Source: Acaudatibacter sp050729515 (GTDB lineage Bacteria; Pseudomonadota; Alphaproteobacteria; Caulobacterales; Caulobacteraceae). From it: a stretch of DNA of 64,000 nt. The notes below the pieces were generated by a model. It made no database searches, was not told where the DNA came from, and saw only the letters and a program-made list of their open reading frames with translations. Positions 10,785 through 19,383 of the stretch are shown one piece after another. The stretch is from assembly GCA_050729515.1 (NCBI GenBank), contig JBOHLG010000006.1, positions 79,199 to 143,198 of the forward strand, read 5' to 3'. The position numbers and the translations under genes were made by a program. How positions within the stretch are numbered: position 1 is the stretch's first letter; every line of letters begins with the position of its first letter.

Positions 10785-12401
10785 ATGAGCGAAACCGACG
10801 TCGTCATCATCGGCGGCGGGCATAACGGGCTCGTCTGCGCCTTCTACCTCGCCTCGGCCGGGCTGAAGGTCGCCGTCTTCGAGCGCAACGCCGAGGTGGG
10901 CGGGGCGGCGGTCACCGAGACCTTCCATCCGGGATTTCGAAATTCGGCGGCGAGCTACGCGGTCTCTCTGCTCCACTCCAAGGTCATTTCGGACATGGAG
11001 CTCTCCAGGCACGGGCTGACCATCGTCGAGCGGAAAATGTCGAACTTCCTGCCTCTGGATGATCGAAGAAGCCTCGCGATGGGGCCCGGACTGACAAAGG
11101 CGGCAGTGGCGAAGTTTTCGCAGGCCGATGCCGAGCGGCTGGAGGCCTATGGCGAGAGGCTGGAGGCGGTCGCCCGGTTCGTCCGCGGCCTCTTGCTTCA
11201 ATCCCCGCCGAGTTTCGCGGGGCGATCGCGCCTTTCGGGCGTGCGCGATCTTGTGACGACCGGACGGATGGCGAGGAAGGCGGCCGCTCTGGACCTGATC
11301 GCCCGTCGCGATCTGGCGGCGCTCTTCTCCCAGTCGGCCGGCCATTGGCTGGACGGCTGGTTCGAGAGCGATCCGATCAAGGCGGCGTTCGGATTCGACG
11401 GGATCGTGGGGACCTACGCCAGCCCCTACGCCGCTGGAACAGCCTATGTCCTGCTCCACCACGTCCTTGGGGAGGTGAACGGCAGGAAAGGGCTGTGGGG
11501 CCACGCCATCGGCGGCATGGGCGCGATCACCCAGGCCATGTCGGCGGCTTGCCTCGAGAAGGGCGTGGCTCTCCGCACGAACGAAGACGTGCAGGAAGTC
11601 ATTGTCGAAAAGGGGCGGGCGGTCGGCATCGCCACCTCACGCGGGGAGCGGGTCGCCGCGAGGCTGGTCGTCTCGAACCTAAATCCGAGGCTGCTCTTCG
11701 AGAGGCTCGTGGATCCGGGCGAGTTGAGCGCCGACTTCCGGGAGAGAATCCGTCGGTATCGCTGCGGGTCGGGCGTCTTCCGCATGAACCTCGCGCTTTC
11801 CGAGGCCCCGCGCTTCGCGTGCTTGCCTGAAGCGGGCGACCACCTGACGGCGGGGATCATCATCGCCCCATCTCTCGCCTACATGGATCGCGCCTGGAGC
11901 GAAGCCCATCAATTCGGCTGGTCGCGCGCGCCGATCATCGAAATGCTGATTCCATCGACCCTGGACGAGACTCTCGCGCCCAGAGGCGCGCACGTCGCCA
12001 GCCTCTTCTGCCAGCACGCCGCGCCGGACCTGCCCGGCGGCGAGACCTGGGACCTTCATCGCGAGGAGGTCGCCGATCTGATGATCGCCACGGTCGAGGC
12101 CCTGGCGCCGGGCTTCGCCCGTTCGGTGGTCGCTCGCTCCGTCTTGAGCCCCCTCGACCTCGAGCGTCGTTTCGGGCTCGTGGCGGGAGACATCTTTCAT
12201 GGCCAAATGAGCCTGGACCAACTCTTCAGCGCCAGGCCGGTGCTCGGCCACGGAGACTATCGGGCCCCGATCCGAAACCTCTACATGTGCGGGGCCGGGG
12301 CCCATCCCGGCGGAGGGGTCAGCGGGGCGCCTGGCCACAACGCCGCCGCGGCGATCATCGCCGATGTTCGCCGAAAGGCGCGCTTTGCGGCGAGGCGATA
12401 G
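10785..12401 (+). CDS. Phytoene-desaturase-like FAD-dependent oxidoreductase
   Basis: 538 residues. The N-terminal dinucleotide fold VVIIGGGHNGLVCAFYLA with the following acidic residue (VFERN) binds FAD. The C-terminal LYMCGAGAHPGGGVSGAPGH is the second FAD-contact motif of CrtI/PYROXD2-type enzymes. Despite the family name, no other carotenoid gene is nearby, so a desaturase role is not supported; a general amine/lipid oxidoreductase is as likely. Cytoplasmic. Confidence 0.88.
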   Translation: MSETDVVIIGGGHNGLVCAFYLASAGLKVAVFERNAEVGGAAVTETFHPGFRNSAASYAVSLLHSKVISDMELSRHGLTIVERKMSNFLPLDDRRSLAMGPGLTKAAVAKFSQADAERLEAYGERLEAVARFVRGLLLQSPPSFAGRSRLSGVRDLVTTGRMARKAAALDLIARRDLAALFSQSAGHWLDGWFESDPIKAAFGFDGIVGTYASPYAAGTAYVLLHHVLGEVNGRKGLWGHAIGGMGAITQAMSAACLEKGVALRTNEDVQEVIVEKGRAVGIATSRGERVAARLVVSNLNPRLLFERLVDPGELSADFRERIRRYRCGSGVFRMNLALSEAPRFACLPEAGDHLTAGIIIAPSLAYMDRAWSEAHQFGWSRAPIIEMLIPSTLDETLAPRGAHVASLFCQHAAPDLPGGETWDLHREEVADLMIATVEALAPGFARSVVARSVLSPLDLERRFGLVAGDIFHGQMSLDQLFSARPVLGHGDYRAPIRNLYMCGAGAHPGGGVSGAPGHNAAAAIIADVRRKARFAARR

Positions 12402-12543
12402 AGCGCGAGCGCTCTCGCGCATGACCTCTTTTGGCCGAATTCCGATTCCCCCTTTTTCCGTCATCGACCGGCTCGACCGGCCGATCCATGCACTCGGACC
12501 CTCGGAGCCGCTTGCGCAAGCCGGCCCGCCGCGGAGACCATGG

Positions 12544-12568
12544 ACCCGCCGGTCTTGCGCCGGCGGGT
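12544..12568. terminator. Bidirectional hairpin between convergent genes
   Basis: Perfect 9-bp arms ACCCGCCGG and CCGGCGGGT with a 7-base loop. It lies between two convergent genes with no clear T-run, so it may be a REP element that also blocks read-through. Confidence 0.5.
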
Positions 12569-12648
12569 GACGACTAAGGAAGGTGGTCTGAAGAGCGCCG
12601 CATCCCCTCGCCAACTCCGGCTATGCTTCCGTCCAATCGAGTCCCGCT

Positions 12649-13734
12649 CTAGCGCAGCAGTTCGGCGAGGTATTGCTTCCAGGCGGCCGCCCAGGTGTGA
12701 GTGCCATGGCCGTGAGTGAGGTCGGAAATGGGCAAGAGCACGAAGCGCCCATGTCTCAGTCGGGCGGCTTGGCGTTGGGCTATGCCGAGTTCCGGTGGAT
12801 TGATGAAGTCGTCGGCCGAATTGATCCACATCACCCTTGCGGTGATGCGGGAAAGGCCAGCCGAGGGGTCGTAATCGCGCGAGGACTCCACCTGCCAGAT
12901 GAGATCGTTGGCGTCGAGTGAGGGAACCTCCCGAGCCAGGAAGGCCTGAAGCCACGCGTCGGCCTTCGCAGGCGTAGCGAGGGACTTCTGCATCTGCCGC
13001 GCCGAACTGCCGGCGATCGCCAGAATATCGGCGGCGGTCTGCAGCCCGGCGGCAGGCTCTTTGGAATAGTTTCCTCCGTCGTAGGCTGGATCGGTCCGAA
13101 TGGCCCGAACGATCATGTCTCGCCACACCCGATTTCGACCGGCGATGGGAACGGGAAGGCAGGCGAGAGGCATCAGGGCGTCCATCATGCGGGGCCACGC
13201 CTCGCCCCACATGAAGCTGTGCATGCAGCCCATCGAGGTCCCCATCACAAGGCGCAGATGATCCACGCCCAGCCCTTGAGCGACCAGAGCGTGCTCGGCC
13301 TCGACCATGTCGTGATAGTCGTAGTGGGGGAATTTCTCGCGCAGGCCGTCGCTGGGCTTGGAGGAGCGACCGTGGCCGATGTCGTCGGGAAGGATGATGT
13401 ACCACTTTCGCGCATCCAGGAGTTCGCCTGGTCCGAAAAGCACGTCGGCGAACTGCGGCCGCAGGAACTGGCGCCCAGAGCCGCCGGTGCCGTGGAGGAT
13501 GAGGACGGCGTTGACCACATGGCCGGCGGCGTCGCGGCGCGGGCGGCCAAAGGTCAGGTAATGGATGCGAAGACTGGCGAGCCGCTCGCCGGACTGGAAG
13601 CGGAAGTCGTGGAGAATGAAGTCGCCTTGGTGGCGATCGGGATAGAGCGGGCCGGCGGGGGTCCAAGGCGGCGCCGTCCACCCCAGCGCCGGGGCGAAGA
13701 TGAGAGCCATGACGAGCGCCAGGATCGCTTTCAC
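12649..13734 (-). CDS. MetX-like alpha/beta hydrolase, exported
   Basis: 361 residues with an N-terminal signal peptide (MKAILALVMALIFAPALGWT). The nucleophile elbow GTSMGCMHSF, the oxyanion region LILHGTGGSG and the late THGHGTHTW histidine follow the homoserine-acetyltransferase-like fold, but export to the periplasm argues against a methionine-pathway role. The GTG start overlaps the stop of the upstream hydrolase (GTGA). Confidence 0.82.
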   Translation of the reverse strand: MKAILALVMALIFAPALGWTAPPWTPAGPLYPDRHQGDFILHDFRFQSGERLASLRIHYLTFGRPRRDAAGHVVNAVLILHGTGGSGRQFLRPQFADVLFGPGELLDARKWYIILPDDIGHGRSSKPSDGLREKFPHYDYHDMVEAEHALVAQGLGVDHLRLVMGTSMGCMHSFMWGEAWPRMMDALMPLACLPVPIAGRNRVWRDMIVRAIRTDPAYDGGNYSKEPAAGLQTAADILAIAGSSARQMQKSLATPAKADAWLQAFLAREVPSLDANDLIWQVESSRDYDPSAGLSRITARVMWINSADDFINPPELGIAQRQAARLRHGRFVLLPISDLTHGHGTHTWAAAWKQYLAELLR

Positions 13735-14606
13735 AAGAACCTCCTCATCGCCGCTAGAAAAGCCTCGAGCTGGTCATGGTGGACCCAGTGTCCGGCGCCC
13801 TCGAAGACCGCCACCTCGGCGCTCCTGAAGTGCTGGATTCGCCCGTCCTTGCGAGGATCGGAGGCCCAGCTTTCCTTGCCCAGGACCAGAAGAGTTGGAC
13901 AGGCGATGTTCCTCCACAGCTGGTGGAGCTGGTCGCCGGAGAGGTCCACAGGCGTCCAGGAGCGGACATAGTTGTCGAATTTCCAACTGTAGGTCCCGTC
14001 CTCGTTCTGGCTGACTCCATGGACGGTGAGGTACCGCGCCTGTTCGGGGGTGAGATGGCGGTTCTCTTCCTGCATCCGGGCGAGCGCCGCCTCGATGGTG
14101 GGGTATCGCCGCGGGAGCCGCCCGGCGAGCGCCCGCTCTTCTGCGACCCACTCCCGAAATCGCTCGGCGAGATCGCGCTTGGATCTTTGGGCCAGAACCT
14201 GCGGCGAAGGCCCCAGGCCCTCGATGACGACAAGGCGCTCGACCGTGTCGGGAAAGATTCCAGCGTAGCGGAGCGCGATCGCCCCGCCCATGGAATGGGC
14301 GATGATGCGCACCGGAGAAAGCGACTGCTGGTGAATGAGTTGAGCCAGATCGTAGACGAACGCGCTCATGGAATAATCGCCGCTCGGGGAAAAGGCGCTG
14401 TCGCCGTGCCCGCGAAGGTCGGGCGCGATGATCCGCCAATCGGCGCAAAGCCCCTGGGCGACCCAGTCCCAGTTGCGGCAGTGGTCCTGCCCCCCGTGGA
14501 TCAGGAGCAACGGCCGCGCCAAAGCGTTGCCCCAATCGACATAGTGCAGGCGCAGGCGCTGCGAGATGTAGCTGTGCGACAAAGGTCCCGGCGGGGGCTG
14601 ATCCAT
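13731..14606 (-). CDS. Alpha/beta hydrolase
   Basis: About 291 residues starting MDQPPPGPLSHSYISQRLRL. LLIHGGQDHCRNW, then PDLRGHGDSAFS, the nucleophile IAHSMGGAIALRYA and a late histidine (GAGHWVHHDQ) complete the Ser-Asp-His set of the soluble esterase/epoxide-hydrolase-like group. No signal peptide. First gene of a coupled two-hydrolase unit; palindromic elements lie immediately upstream. Confidence 0.86.
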   Translation of the reverse strand: MDQPPPGPLSHSYISQRLRLHYVDWGNALARPLLLIHGGQDHCRNWDWVAQGLCADWRIIAPDLRGHGDSAFSPSGDYSMSAFVYDLAQLIHQQSLSPVRIIAHSMGGAIALRYAGIFPDTVERLVVIEGLGPSPQVLAQRSKRDLAERFREWVAEERALAGRLPRRYPTIEAALARMQEENRHLTPEQARYLTVHGVSQNEDGTYSWKFDNYVRSWTPVDLSGDQLHQLWRNIACPTLLVLGKESWASDPRKDGRIQHFRSAEVAVFEGAGHWVHHDQLEAFLAAMRRFL

Positions 14607-14648
14607 GGCTTTTTCGTGCCAGAGGCCGACCGTCGCCTGCAAGAGGCC

Positions 14649-14725
14649 CTAGTGTGCTGGATTTGAAGTTCGCCTGCGTTCTGGGTCATGCGTCGTGCGA
14701 ACATCAATCCAAGGAAGCACACTAG
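14649..14725. repeat. CTAG-bounded palindromic element A
   Basis: 77 bp with perfect 10-bp terminal inverted repeats CTAGTGTGCT / AGCACACTAG, continuing as an imperfect palindrome (gaagttcgc facing gcgaac). Non-coding. Confidence 0.8.
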
Positions 14726-14738
14726 AATCATATATTTG

Positions 14739-14813
14739 CTAGCAGCCTCATCGATTCCGAAGTCCGTCCGAGCCCCCCACCAGCTCATGCGAACTTCGGA
14801 ATCGGGACACTAG
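14739..14813. repeat. CTAG-bounded palindromic element B
   Basis: 75 bp with CTAG at both ends and 12-bp inner arms CGATTCCGAAGT / ACTTCGGAATCG. Read in reverse, its end (CTAGTGT, then GATT, then GAAGTTCGC) resembles element A, so the two are related. Confidence 0.8.
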
Positions 14814-14816
14814 CGC

Positions 14817-15011
14817 TCACCTGGATTTGAGAAGTCCGACCAGGTGGACCAGGAGCATGACTGTCGCGGCGAAGGCGAACACCATCATCAGCCTCCAGGG
14901 CGCCAAGCGCGGCGGCGACATGGGCAGCGATGGCCGAGCGCCCAGGATGGCGAAGGTGACCGCGAGAACGAGGAAAACCGCGGCCAGGGCGGCGGTCAGC
15001 TCAAGGTCCAC
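14817..15011 (-). CDS. Small two-helix membrane protein
   Basis: 64 residues from a GTG start (DLELTAALAAVFLVLAVTFA ...). Two hydrophobic segments, about residues 5-25 and 40-62, are joined by a short loop LGARPSLPMSPPRLAPWR. Inner-membrane, function unknown. It is squeezed between palindromic elements B and C: the next element begins 2 bp upstream of the start codon. Confidence 0.6.
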   Translation of the reverse strand: MDLELTAALAAVFLVLAVTFAILGARPSLPMSPPRLAPWRLMMVFAFAATVMLLVHLVGLLKSR

Positions 15012-15012
15012 G

Positions 15013-15201
15013 CTAGCAGCCCGATTCCGACGTTCGATCCGCCCAGAGCGCATCGCACAAAGTTGCGAACCCCTCTTGCGATAAGGATGCGCTCTTGACC
15101 CTGAATCGGGCGCATTTCCTGTTCGGCGAAGCGATTCCGCTTCGCCGGGAAATGCACGGGGGCGAACACCGCCCGAACGTCGGAGTCGAGACGGCTGCTA
15201 G
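15013..15201. repeat. CTAG-bounded palindromic element C (189 bp)
   Basis: Ends CTAGCAGCC... and ...GGCTGCTAG; inner arms GACGTTCG / CGAACGTC. The centre carries a second palindrome (ggcgaagcg / cgcttcgcc) that recurs in the element at 32199. MITE-like. Confidence 0.75.
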
Positions 15202-15210
15202 CCAGATTTT

Positions 15211-15294
15211 GATTCTCGTGTCGTTGACAAATTTGACGTTCGTCACGGAGCCCTCCCCCGCACGGAAACGAACGTCAAATTCACGACACGAATC
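15211..15294. repeat. Palindromic element D
   Basis: Left arm TTTGACGTTCGT with CGTGTCGT outside it; right arm ACGAACGTCAAA followed by ACGACACG. Two small indels separate the arms. Non-coding, in the upstream region of podJ. Confidence 0.7.
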
Positions 15295-15350
15295 GCTCCT
15301 GATTCGGCGCTCAGCGTCGCCACGCCGCATGCTCGTCCTTCCGGAATGTC

Positions 15351-15365
15351 TTAAGGATTTCTTAA
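15351..15365 (+). promoter_or_regulatory. CtrA-type box upstream of podJ-like gene
   Basis: TTAA-GGATTTC-TTAA, an exact match to the TTAA-N7-TTAA consensus of the alphaproteobacterial cell-cycle regulator CtrA, about 155 bp before the podJ start. Binding is inferred from the match only. Confidence 0.6.
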
Positions 15366-15518
15366 GTCGAGGCGCTCAGGAAGGCCGGACGGCTGGAATC
15401 GGGCCGTGATCCACAGGTTTTCGCCACCCTCCGACTATATCTAGCGGTCAACTCTCGTTTACATACAAGCTATGGACATTTACCTTCGTCCCTCTAGGGC
15501 GCGGGGAGAGCGAATCGG

Positions 15519-18125
15519 ATGACCGGTCAGGCGCATCGGACGGCGAAGGAAGTCGACCCTCAATCTCGAGACATGGCGGAGGCCCTGGCACGGCGAGCCG
15601 GAATGAGCCTCGAGGAATGGCTCGAAGCGGTGTCGGCAGGCGAAAGGGCGAACCTCACCGGATTCACCGCCGCGTCGGCTCACCCTTCCCGGGGCGGCCG
15701 AATGACGGCCCCAGCCCACCCGGCCGACGATCTTGGACGCATCACCGCGGCGCTCGAGCGGCTCTCCGAGAAACTGGATGCGTCGGAAACCCGGGCGGCG
15801 CTCGCGGTCAGCGGCGTCGACAAACTCGTGCGAGAGGCGCTCGAAAGGGTGGAGAGCGGCGAGCGCGAGCAGACCGCGGTGGCGGCGCGTTTCGAGGGCG
15901 CGGTCCACGACGTGAGCATCGAACAGGTTCGCCTGAACGAGCGTCTCTCCCGCATCGAAAGCGAAGCGCGCGGTCCAAAGTCGGCGGAGGCTCTGCGCGC
16001 GCTGGAGGCGGCGCTCGGCAAGGTCGCCGGCCAACTTTACCGAGGCGAGACCAACATCCGAGAGACGATCGAGGCGATCGCGGTTCGCCTCGAGGCCGTC
16101 GAAGCCGCGAAGTTCGACCCGAGCGCGATCGGCGAAGCCACCTTGGCCATCCAGCAAATCGAGCATCGTCTCGAGAGCCTGGCCGCCGAAATCTCCAAGC
16201 GAGACGAACTGGCGCGCGAGGCGGAGCAGCGCTCGACCGCGGCGGTGGAGCGCATCGGACGCGAAATGCTGGACGTGAACGCCTCGCTCGTGCGCCGCGT
16301 TCAGACCGCCGAAGCGCGGGGCGCCGAGGCGATCGAGCAGGTCGGCGGCGAAGTCGCGCGAATCGCCGACGCCATGGAAGCGAAACTGGGGCGCGTCGAC
16401 ACTATTCAAGCCCAGGCGCTCGACAAGCTGGGCGCCGAGATCGAGCGGATCACCGAGCGAATGGCCGAGCGGATCGCCAGTTCCGATCGACGGGCCTCCC
16501 AGGCGATCGACGATGTGGGCGATCAGGTCGCCAGGATCACCGAGCGGCTGGGCCAAAGGCAGGACCGAGCGGTCGACGATCTCGGCGATCGGATCAGGCA
16601 AAGCGAAGAGCGCACGGCGGCTCTGCTCAAGGAAGCGCGCGAAACCATCGAATTGCTCGCCACGGGCGAAGCGGAGGTTGCGCCGGTCGACGTCGCGGCG
16701 CCGGAGCGCGATCCGGAAACCGCCGCGATGGTCGGCGAGGATCCGTTCAACGTGTTTCTCGCCCCGGCGCCCCCAGCCGGCTCGACCAGCGGCGCAGCTC
16801 CCGAAACGATGGCGGAGGACGTCTTTCCCGCCTTTCAGCTCGACGCCCAGACCGATTCGGTCCTGCCCTATGAGGAGGAAGAGGAACCCTCCCCCGAACC
16901 GGTGATTCCGACCATTCACGCGGACGCGTTGAGCGAAGCCGCGGACGACGATGCGCCGGACTTCTCCGACCCTCCCGCCGCACAAGAAGCGGTCGTCGGC
17001 GGCCCGACGGCGAGCTTCGCCGCCGACTCGGAGATTTTCGGATCCAGCGCCTTTTCGCGCGCGGAAACTTCGAGCGAGGGCCGAACGTCCTCCTTGTTCG
17101 GCGGCTCCATGTTCGGGGCGGCGAGGCAGCGGGGCGGCGCAAGGACCGCAGCCCTGGGCCTTGGAATGGCCGCCGCCTTCGGGCTGGCGATCGGCGGCTT
17201 CATGGTCGTCGAAAACGAGCCTCATGGGCCTTTGACGACGCGGGTGGCCGGCATGTTCGCGGCCCCTCAAACCACGGCCGCCAAGCCAAATCCGCAGACC
17301 GAATTTTCGACCCGTCCGGCCCAAGAGGCGGCCGTCGCTCTGGCCCCACGTCCAATGATCGCCGCTCGGCCGCTTTCGGGCGAAGCGGCCGGCCTCTACG
17401 CCTCGGCGGTCGCCAAGGTCGAGGCATCCGATCCCAAGGGCGCGGTCGATATGCGACGGGCGGCCGATCTTGGCTACGCACCGGCCGAATTCTACCTCGC
17501 TCGACTCTACGAGACCGGCGGCGACGGGATCGCCAAGGACTCGGCTCAGGCCCGTCACTGGACGCAGAAGGCGGCCCTCGCCGGGGATCCGCGCGCCATG
17601 CACAACCTGGGACTCTACGAATTCCAGGGAAAAGGGGGCCCGGCCAACGCTGCGGACGCGGTCCAATGGTTCCACCGGGCCGCGGAACTGGGACTGGAGG
17701 ACAGCCAATACAACCTCGCCCGCCTGTACGAAGAGGGCCTGGGCGTTCCTCAGAACACCGCCGAGGCCTACAAATGGTACCTGATCGCCGCCCGCAACGG
17801 CGATCCACAGGCCAAGGCGGGAGCTGCGCGCACCAGAGCCGGTCTGAGCGCCGCCGCCCGCACCGTGGCCGAACAGGCGGCGGCCCAGTTCCGATCCGTC
17901 GGAGGCCCCCAGGCGACGGCGACGGCTCAGTCTTCCACATCAAGCCCCGTCGCGACCGCTCAGAAGGCGCTCCTCGCCCTCGGCTACTATCAGGGACCCA
18001 CGGACGGAATCGCCTCGCCGGCTCTGGGGCTGGCGATTTCCGCCTACCAGCGCGACCAGGGGCTGCCGACGACGGGCGCGACCGACCCCGCGACCATGGG
18101 CAAGCTCGCCGCTCTGGCCAGGTAG
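15519..18125 (+). CDS. podJ: PodJ-like polar localisation factor
   Basis: 868 residues. Order: long cytoplasmic coiled coil rich in Arg/Glu (about 60-410), an acidic Pro-rich linker, one membrane segment near 540-563 (ARTAALGLGMAAAFGLAIGG), periplasmic Sel1 repeats (about 620-770, with repeated AxxxLGxxxAxxxLAxLYExG), and a peptidoglycan-binding domain at 809-868. This is the architecture of Caulobacter PodJ (974 residues), which marks the cell pole and recruits polarity proteins. A CtrA-type box lies upstream. Confident on architecture; orthology is inferred. Confidence 0.85.
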   Translation: MTGQAHRTAKEVDPQSRDMAEALARRAGMSLEEWLEAVSAGERANLTGFTAASAHPSRGGRMTAPAHPADDLGRITAALERLSEKLDASETRAALAVSGVDKLVREALERVESGEREQTAVAARFEGAVHDVSIEQVRLNERLSRIESEARGPKSAEALRALEAALGKVAGQLYRGETNIRETIEAIAVRLEAVEAAKFDPSAIGEATLAIQQIEHRLESLAAEISKRDELAREAEQRSTAAVERIGREMLDVNASLVRRVQTAEARGAEAIEQVGGEVARIADAMEAKLGRVDTIQAQALDKLGAEIERITERMAERIASSDRRASQAIDDVGDQVARITERLGQRQDRAVDDLGDRIRQSEERTAALLKEARETIELLATGEAEVAPVDVAAPERDPETAAMVGEDPFNVFLAPAPPAGSTSGAAPETMAEDVFPAFQLDAQTDSVLPYEEEEEPSPEPVIPTIHADALSEAADDDAPDFSDPPAAQEAVVGGPTASFAADSEIFGSSAFSRAETSSEGRTSSLFGGSMFGAARQRGGARTAALGLGMAAAFGLAIGGFMVVENEPHGPLTTRVAGMFAAPQTTAAKPNPQTEFSTRPAQEAAVALAPRPMIAARPLSGEAAGLYASAVAKVEASDPKGAVDMRRAADLGYAPAEFYLARLYETGGDGIAKDSAQARHWTQKAALAGDPRAMHNLGLYEFQGKGGPANAADAVQWFHRAAELGLEDSQYNLARLYEEGLGVPQNTAEAYKWYLIAARNGDPQAKAGAARTRAGLSAAARTVAEQAAAQFRSVGGPQATATAQSSTSSPVATAQKALLALGYYQGPTDGIASPALGLAISAYQRDQGLPTTGATDPATMGKLAALAR

Positions 18126-18158
18126 GAGCGCCTTGCGCCGGCTAAAGGCGGGCCGTCA

Positions 18159-18746
18159 ATGCCGTCGCTTCCGCTCCTGCGACTCGCCGACCGGCTGACG
18201 GACGGCGTGGTTCTGCTGGACGCCCACACCTTGGAGGACGCGCAAGCCCATCTCGCCGGCGCCGACGAGGAGATTCGACTCCGGTTCGACGAAGGAAGAA
18301 CCGCGAGTCTCGAAGAAACCCGCGGCGCGTTGGCTCGGTGGATCGCGGCCCGCGCCACCGGTGGGCCGATGTTCGCCTACGCGCTTCGAAGCCCGGAAGG
18401 AACGCTGATGGGCGGCTGCGAAATTCGGCTCGTGGAGGAGGGCCTCGCCAATATCTCCTACTGGGTATTCCCTGATTTTCGGCGGCGGGGTCTCGGCGTG
18501 CGGGCGGTGAGGCTTCTCATCGAAGCGGCGCGCGGCGTCCAAGGATTGAGGCGGATCGAGGCGCATGTCGCGCCCGATAACCTCGCCTCGCGGCGGCTTG
18601 CGCAAGCCCTGGGTCTTCGCGAAGCCGGCGCGGTCGAGGAGACGTCCTGGTCCGGCTCGGTTTCGACCATGATCCGCTATGTGGCCGAGCTCAGTCCGGC
18701 GCCAGGCTTCGGGACGGCATCAGATGGAGGCCCTTCTCCCCGATGA
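18159..18746 (+). CDS. GNAT-family N-acetyltransferase
   Basis: 195 residues of the RimJ/RimL-like type. The acetyl-CoA loop RRRGLGVRAVRLLIEAA and the following NLASRRLAQALGLREAG are characteristic. Acceptor unknown. It follows podJ by 33 bp on the same strand. The last 56 bp overlap the end of the convergent pdeM gene. Confidence 0.85.
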   Translation: MPSLPLLRLADRLTDGVVLLDAHTLEDAQAHLAGADEEIRLRFDEGRTASLEETRGALARWIAARATGGPMFAYALRSPEGTLMGGCEIRLVEEGLANISYWVFPDFRRRGLGVRAVRLLIEAARGVQGLRRIEAHVAPDNLASRRLAQALGLREAGAVEETSWSGSVSTMIRYVAELSPAPGFGTASDGGPSPR

Positions 18747-19383
18747 CGGCGGCCAAGGGCCGGTCCTGGAACAGAGTCCGGAAGGCCCGATCGAGCACAT
18801 TGAGACCACCGGCGTAGGCGCCGAACGCGGGAAGGACGATTCGTCTGCCGTCGGTGACGAAGCAGCGGCGTCGAAGCGCGCCGGCGGCGCTCCTGACCTT
18901 CGCACACGGGTGGAGGTGGCCGGCGACTTCTCCAAGGCCCCTGAAACCGGCAGGTTCGTGGACCAGGAGGAGGGACCCCACTCGCAGTTCGGCGAGCGCC
19001 TCGCCTGGCAAGGCGCCCAGGACCGCCCGATCGTGATTGCCTTCGATCCATATGAGTCTCGCCGCCGCGGAGATCGCGCGAACGCGCTTTGTCGCCGACG
19101 CCTCGAGCCGGGCGAGCGCGGCGACATCATGGAAGCTGTCGCCGAGGAAGACGATGGTCGATGGCGCTGCGTCGGCGACCTCGGCTTCGAGCCTTCCCAG
19201 GGCATCGACCGTGTCGAACGGCGGCAACATCTGGCCGCGCGCGGCATAGGCCGAGCCCTTTTCGAGATGAAGGTCCGCCACGACGAGCATTCGAGCCGCC
19301 TCGATCCACAAGGCTCCCGAGCGCCGGCAGACGACCTCTTCGCCGGCCAGGCGCAGGCGCAGTCCGGCTGGACCGTCGTTCAC
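18691..19383 (-). CDS. pdeM: Ligase-associated metallophosphoesterase PdeM
   Basis: About 230 residues from a GTG that overlaps the stop of the helicase gene (GTGA). Calcineurin-like motifs: VVADLHLEKGS, FLGDSFHD, WIEGNHDR and a late H in VHEPAG. In many bacteria this protein is encoded with an Lhr-type helicase and an ATP-dependent DNA ligase in a DNA-repair cassette; the ligase is not in this window. Confidence 0.9.
   Translation of the reverse strand: MNDGPAGLRLRLAGEEVVCRRSGALWIEAARMLVVADLHLEKGSAYAARGQMLPPFDTVDALGRLEAEVADAAPSTIVFLGDSFHDVAALARLEASATKRVRAISAAARLIWIEGNHDRAVLGALPGEALAELRVGSLLLVHEPAGFRGLGEVAGHLHPCAKVRSAAGALRRRCFVTDGRRIVLPAFGAYAGGLNVLDRAFRTLFQDRPLAAVIGEKGLHLMPSRSLAPD

Noticed and set aside
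10785..12401. Carotenoid desaturase call for the FAD enzyme
   Set aside because: No crtB, crtE or other pathway genes nearby; the PYROXD2-like group is equally consistent.
15480..17708. 742-residue minus-strand frame
   Set aside because: Mirror of the podJ coiled coil; composition artefact.
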